Positions 60,717 to 64,000 of a stretch of DNA of 64,000 nt are shown in pieces. This DNA comes from Toxoplasma gondii ME49 (Eukaryota > Apicomplexa > Conoidasida > Eucoccidiorida > Sarcocystidae): NCBI RefSeq assembly GCF_000006565.2, contig NC_031476.1:255458-319457 (forward strand), given 5' to 3'. The position numbers were made by a program, and so were the translations under genes. Each line of letters begins with the position of its first letter. Positions within the stretch are counted from its first letter, which is position 1. The notes below the pieces were generated by a model. The model made no database searches. It was not told where the DNA came from and saw only the letters and a program-made list of their open reading frames with translations.

Positions 60717-63716
60717 AAATGGACAGACAGAGATGGAGCAGGGTAAGAGTCTAGAGGCGACGACGACGAGTAAAACGGAGAGCCTGATATATGGGGAGGA
60801 GAAACGAAATGCTTACGCTGCACAGATCCAGCAGCGGGACGGCTTCCTGCAGGACTTCGAGCATCTGTGCATGCACCTGAATAACATATTTAAAAGCAAA
60901 GGGTCCACAAGCACATGCATTTGTGCACATTCTCGTGGACATATAGGAATCAAGTCTTGGCGTCTCAGAGACGAGAGAAAACGACAAGAAACAGAAGGAA
61001 AGAAAGTCTGGAGCTTTCAAAGCGTCTCCCCGTCAAACTGGTCAGTTATTTTCGAAGAACGCAACCGCGCGCGAGACAGGTGGCTTTGACCCTCTGTCGT
61101 TTCTTCTCGCTATTACTATTTCCTCCTCTTTGCTGATCCGCAAGAAGGATACACTATTTTAGTTGATGGACTCGAGTCGCCAGAGCGTTTCAGTTCTGAA
61201 CTGTTTCCAGAAAAGCTGGAATACCCATACATTTCTTGCGCCATGTTGATTCTGTGTACACAGACGCAACTGTTAAACGAGAAATACGCAGAAACCGCAT
61301 CACCCGTACCCCGTGTAGAGACACCGACGACTCTACGTGGCTTCGGAGTGCAACGCCGCACGCTGTAAACAAAGGTCGCGCTAATGCGAACCGAGCCAGG
61401 CAGGTTCAATTCGTACAAAGAAGAATACGCCCATTTGTGGATCTACGCTGATGCTTGGGCATCAACATGTTCAACGCGAACTTCGCGGCTGCACTTTGAG
61501 CTGTTGAGCCAGGCCTCGATGTGGAGACACGCGCCCCTCATTTCCTTCATCGTTTTTCTTTTTTCCTTCCGACACAGTCACGGTTTTATTACCTGTCTGA
61601 CCGTCGACGCGTCGCACGGCAGCATCTGGGCTGTGCAGAAGCCAATGGATGCAACGCTGCGCGACCGAGAAGTCAGAAAATAGTGCATGCATGCAGAGAT
61701 GAAAGGGTGGGAAGCGGCAGGAATGCGAGGAAAGGCGACACGAGTTGAGACATAGAAAACGGAAAACGGAGGATGAAATGACAAAAACTCGCCACCAAGC
61801 GACAGGCACTGATCGAGACGCAAACGAGGAACGGACTGCATGTCGCCACGGGATTCGGACCGTCAGTCTCTCCAACTCGGATTCTCCTTCCATGTCCGGA
61901 CGACCATCTGACTCATGAATGCAAACGAAAACGTCTTGTTGCTATAAAAGACCAAGAGAATCCCTAATTCCCCCGAGTGTCATGATACCATCGGACCCCC
62001 GTGTACGTCAGCCCACACCCCAAGAAGCGTCCGCACTTGCTCGTGAATCTCTCTTCTCCACACTACCTGTTTCGATGATCGACATATGCAGGCATACGGA
62101 CATCTGTCTTTATGCATATGTACATATGTAGATATATATATATATATATATAAATACGTCTATATATATGTATATAGGACATCTCTGGGTGTATATAAGT
62201 AGCTATATAGAAGTGAAGGATGTTCCGTGGATGCCTATCCATATGTTTGCGCCGACTGGTTTGTCGCTGGAAACCTATTTCCACGGCATTTGATACAGGG
62301 CGGAAGAGGCCTGGAGGACGGGGGCACGACACCGGGGTTGCCACGCGCATGCACCGGGAAGGTAGCTCGTCTTCGAAAATTAGAAAAACTGCATGCAAAC
62401 TGGAGTGTACCAGGAAGGAGGGTAGTCGTGCATGCGCGCTTGAACATGGCGGAGCGCGGCCAGGAGGAGAGACACGTCGTTAACTTTGAGGCGGTGGAAG
62501 ATTTCGACGAGCTCTTGAACGGAGAACGGCGAAAATCTTTGGAAAGTTTCTCGACCTTCAGGAAACAGAAGACAGAACAAGCAGGCAAGAGTTCAGAGAT
62601 GCACAAGCGAGTAAAGTGCGAGACACGTAAGTATCGTCTGCAATCCGACAGAAAAGTCCCCGTCCTCCCAGAGCATCCCCGTTCGCCTTTTTGTTTACCT
62701 CGCCTCTTGCTCTCTTCAGCAGAAACATGTGTGCCACAAAGGTCTATACTCGATATACACGTATGCATGCAGACCGCTGCATGCAGATATCTGAGACCTG
62801 ACAATAAATGATCGACATGGCCATCTCCACACATTGGCCTCTGCTCCGAGTGCCCCAGTCTGATGCGCGCCGTGGTCCTGGAAGCAGCGTAGGAGAGATG
62901 CCCCGAAGGATATGAGGACAAAGACAAGCAACGAAGAGAAGAAGACAGAGGAGCGGAAGAGGTCTTACTTGAGGAGACAGCGAGGTCTGCACGAAAGGCT
63001 GCTTGCATCTGTATGGAGAGCATTTCCAGATATCCAAAATCTTGGTACTTCAGGTCCGCGCACACCCGGCCTGGCGAGCGGAACACAACACACCAAAACG
63101 CTCAGTTTTGCGACAAAGATGTTCGAAATCGCCTGGACCAGTGCAAATCCAATTCGAGAAAGAACGACCAACGTATGTATGTGTATATGAAGCATGTATG
63201 GAGTTTCTAGCTTCCTGTTCGCGAAGCCGTAGAGAAGGTCCTGTTGCTCCCATAACGCATCCCTGGTTTGGAGGTTTCTGACAAAAGATTCTTCCCTCTC
63301 GGGTGTCTCTTTCTTCTCTCGAATATCGACTCCCTTCGCGCAGTGCATGCGTCGCAGATTGCCAAGACCTCTTCTTTCGTTCTGGAGACGAAGACACACT
63401 CCTCACCAAAAGCAAGCAGGTGATGAAGTGTGGGCAACAGCGGTCCCGAATGCCGTCTCTTGACAGTTTTTTTCTCGGTCGCCTCCAGACAGTCGTCTTC
63501 TGCCTCCGTAATCTCCCGCGCGGCCTTGGTCGTCTCTCTTTGCCTGCTTCCTCCCTGAGGCTCTTTGCTGCTCAGCGTCCGACCCGTTTCATCCTCTTCG
63601 TCGCATGCAGTCAACGGATCCGCCTCCCCTGTCGCTGCTCGTGACAAACGTTGTTGGAGAAGGAGTGACACTCGCGCAAGCAGGCCGTAGTTGTGGACTA
63701 ACGCGCCCGCGTAGCC
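56975..63716 (-). CDS. Helical-repeat protein of FASTK/RAP (heptatricopeptide) type, 5' end unresolved
   Basis: Ten phase-consistent exons: 63407-63716, 62969-63070, 62411-62555, 61593-61656, 60817-60864, 60033-60110, 59296-59367, 58689-58748, 57966-58165, 56975-57425; 509 codons so far. Repeated two-helix units carry an F-x-P/V-x-[DE]-[FL] signature: FSPFSVQELVEIFHRLKVND, HRHLDLFEPQDFCRLARAL and DEFSPRDFLSLLRSLTLAG; also DFGYLEMLSIQMQAAFRADL. Apicomplexa encode many organellar RNA-binding proteins with such repeats and a C-terminal RAP domain; no RAP domain is visible here, and the last exon is acidic and disordered, ending LHRRVASLRQLKGWL. A mitochondrial-looking frame, MSTSKRFVFRQVLSVLASWL at 63904, may be the N-terminus, but its junction was not established. 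Organellar RNA processing is an inference from the repeat type. Confidence 0.6.
58997..59110 (+). repeat. (CTAT)n-type tetranucleotide repeat
   Basis: Imperfect CTATCTAT/CTATCTAC units over about 110 bases, partly repeated near 59690-59760. Intronic. Confidence 0.75.
59819..59832 (+). repeat. Palindromic element copy (GGTGTACGTACACG)
   Basis: In an intron of the helical-repeat gene. The inner palindrome is perfect, but the CCCGA flank is absent. Confidence 0.5.
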
Positions 63717-64000
63717 CTGGAAACGGAAGAGAAGACGCGACAAACGCAAGGCGCATGCAGAGCCTCTCCAGGGTCCGCACACCCCATGCAGCCGCCACAG
63801 CTGGGAGCCGAAGGCAGAGCAGGAAGGGAGAGAGGAACTTGTCCGAGCCAGCTAGCGAGAACAGAGAGAACTTGACGGAAAACGAAACGCTTGGACGTAC
63901 TCATCCGGAAGTGGAGATAGAGAGAAAAGAGACCGAGAAACGTCGACAAACAGAAACAAGCAAAATCAGGCGCCAGCGACAAGAAAGGGAGACAAGGGAA

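Larger units (their letters stand above)
58563..62175. repeat. (TA)n cluster in introns of the helical-repeat gene
   Basis: Tracts at 58563-58593, 58913-58945, 59580-59625, 59755-59781, 60640-60715 and 62130-62175. All are in introns. Confidence 0.85.

Noticed and set aside
1..64000. tRNA genes, CRISPR arrays, operons, prokaryotic mobile elements
   Set aside because: I looked for cloverleaf-type and regularly spaced repeats and saw none; the window is eukaryotic.

Overview
The window looks like nuclear DNA of a coccidian apicomplexan of the Toxoplasma/Neospora/Hammondia group. The reasons are intron-rich genes with GT-AG introns of a few hundred bases, long (TA)n tracts and many TGCATGC palindromes in introns and spacers, long Ser/Glu/Arg-rich insertions inside conserved proteins, and a nuclear copy of divergent mitochondrial large-subunit rRNA. 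There is no operon structure and no prokaryotic signal. All gene models were assembled by eye from splice sites and reading-frame phase; every junction in the confident models is phase-consistent, but no transcript data were used.

Layout. 1-5086 (-): a nearly complete HRD1-type ER membrane RING E3 ubiquitin ligase whose poly-Ser tail runs off the left edge. 8349-9577 (-): a small two-exon HYPK-like protein. 9.6-12.7 kb: gene-poor, with a mitochondrial rRNA insertion (NUMT) near 11.0-11.2 kb. 12743-14427 (-): a conserved coiled-coil protein of unknown function with a 34-base microexon. 14.6-15.9 kb (-): unresolved coding-looking exons. 19419-27488 (+): an SMARCAD1/Fun30-type SNF2 ATPase of about 1600 residues. 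30853-34368 (+): a CASC3/Barentsz exon-junction-complex protein with its start codon at the very end of the first coding exon. 37297-39845 (-): an ER lumenal EF-hand protein (ERC/CREC family) ending in HDEL. 43995-50211 (+): a co-chaperone-like TPR protein with two C-terminal membrane spans. 53651-55044 (+): a small polytopic membrane protein. 56975-63716 (-): a helical-repeat protein of the FASTK/RAP type in at least ten short exons, with its 5' end unresolved at the right edge.

These are unrelated housekeeping genes, each with its own promoter. Two act in the secretory pathway (HRD1 in ER protein degradation, ERC in ER calcium buffering), one in chromatin remodelling, one in mRNA quality control and one in nascent-chain handling (HYPK). 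The least explained feature is a dispersed palindromic element with consensus GGTGTACATACACCCGA. It occurs in good or partial form about ten times, mostly in the right half, in spacers, introns and even coding exons. The window also shows a compartment pattern: (TA)n-rich stretches around 0.6-4, 24-34 and 58-62 kb, and long stretches nearly free of them between.
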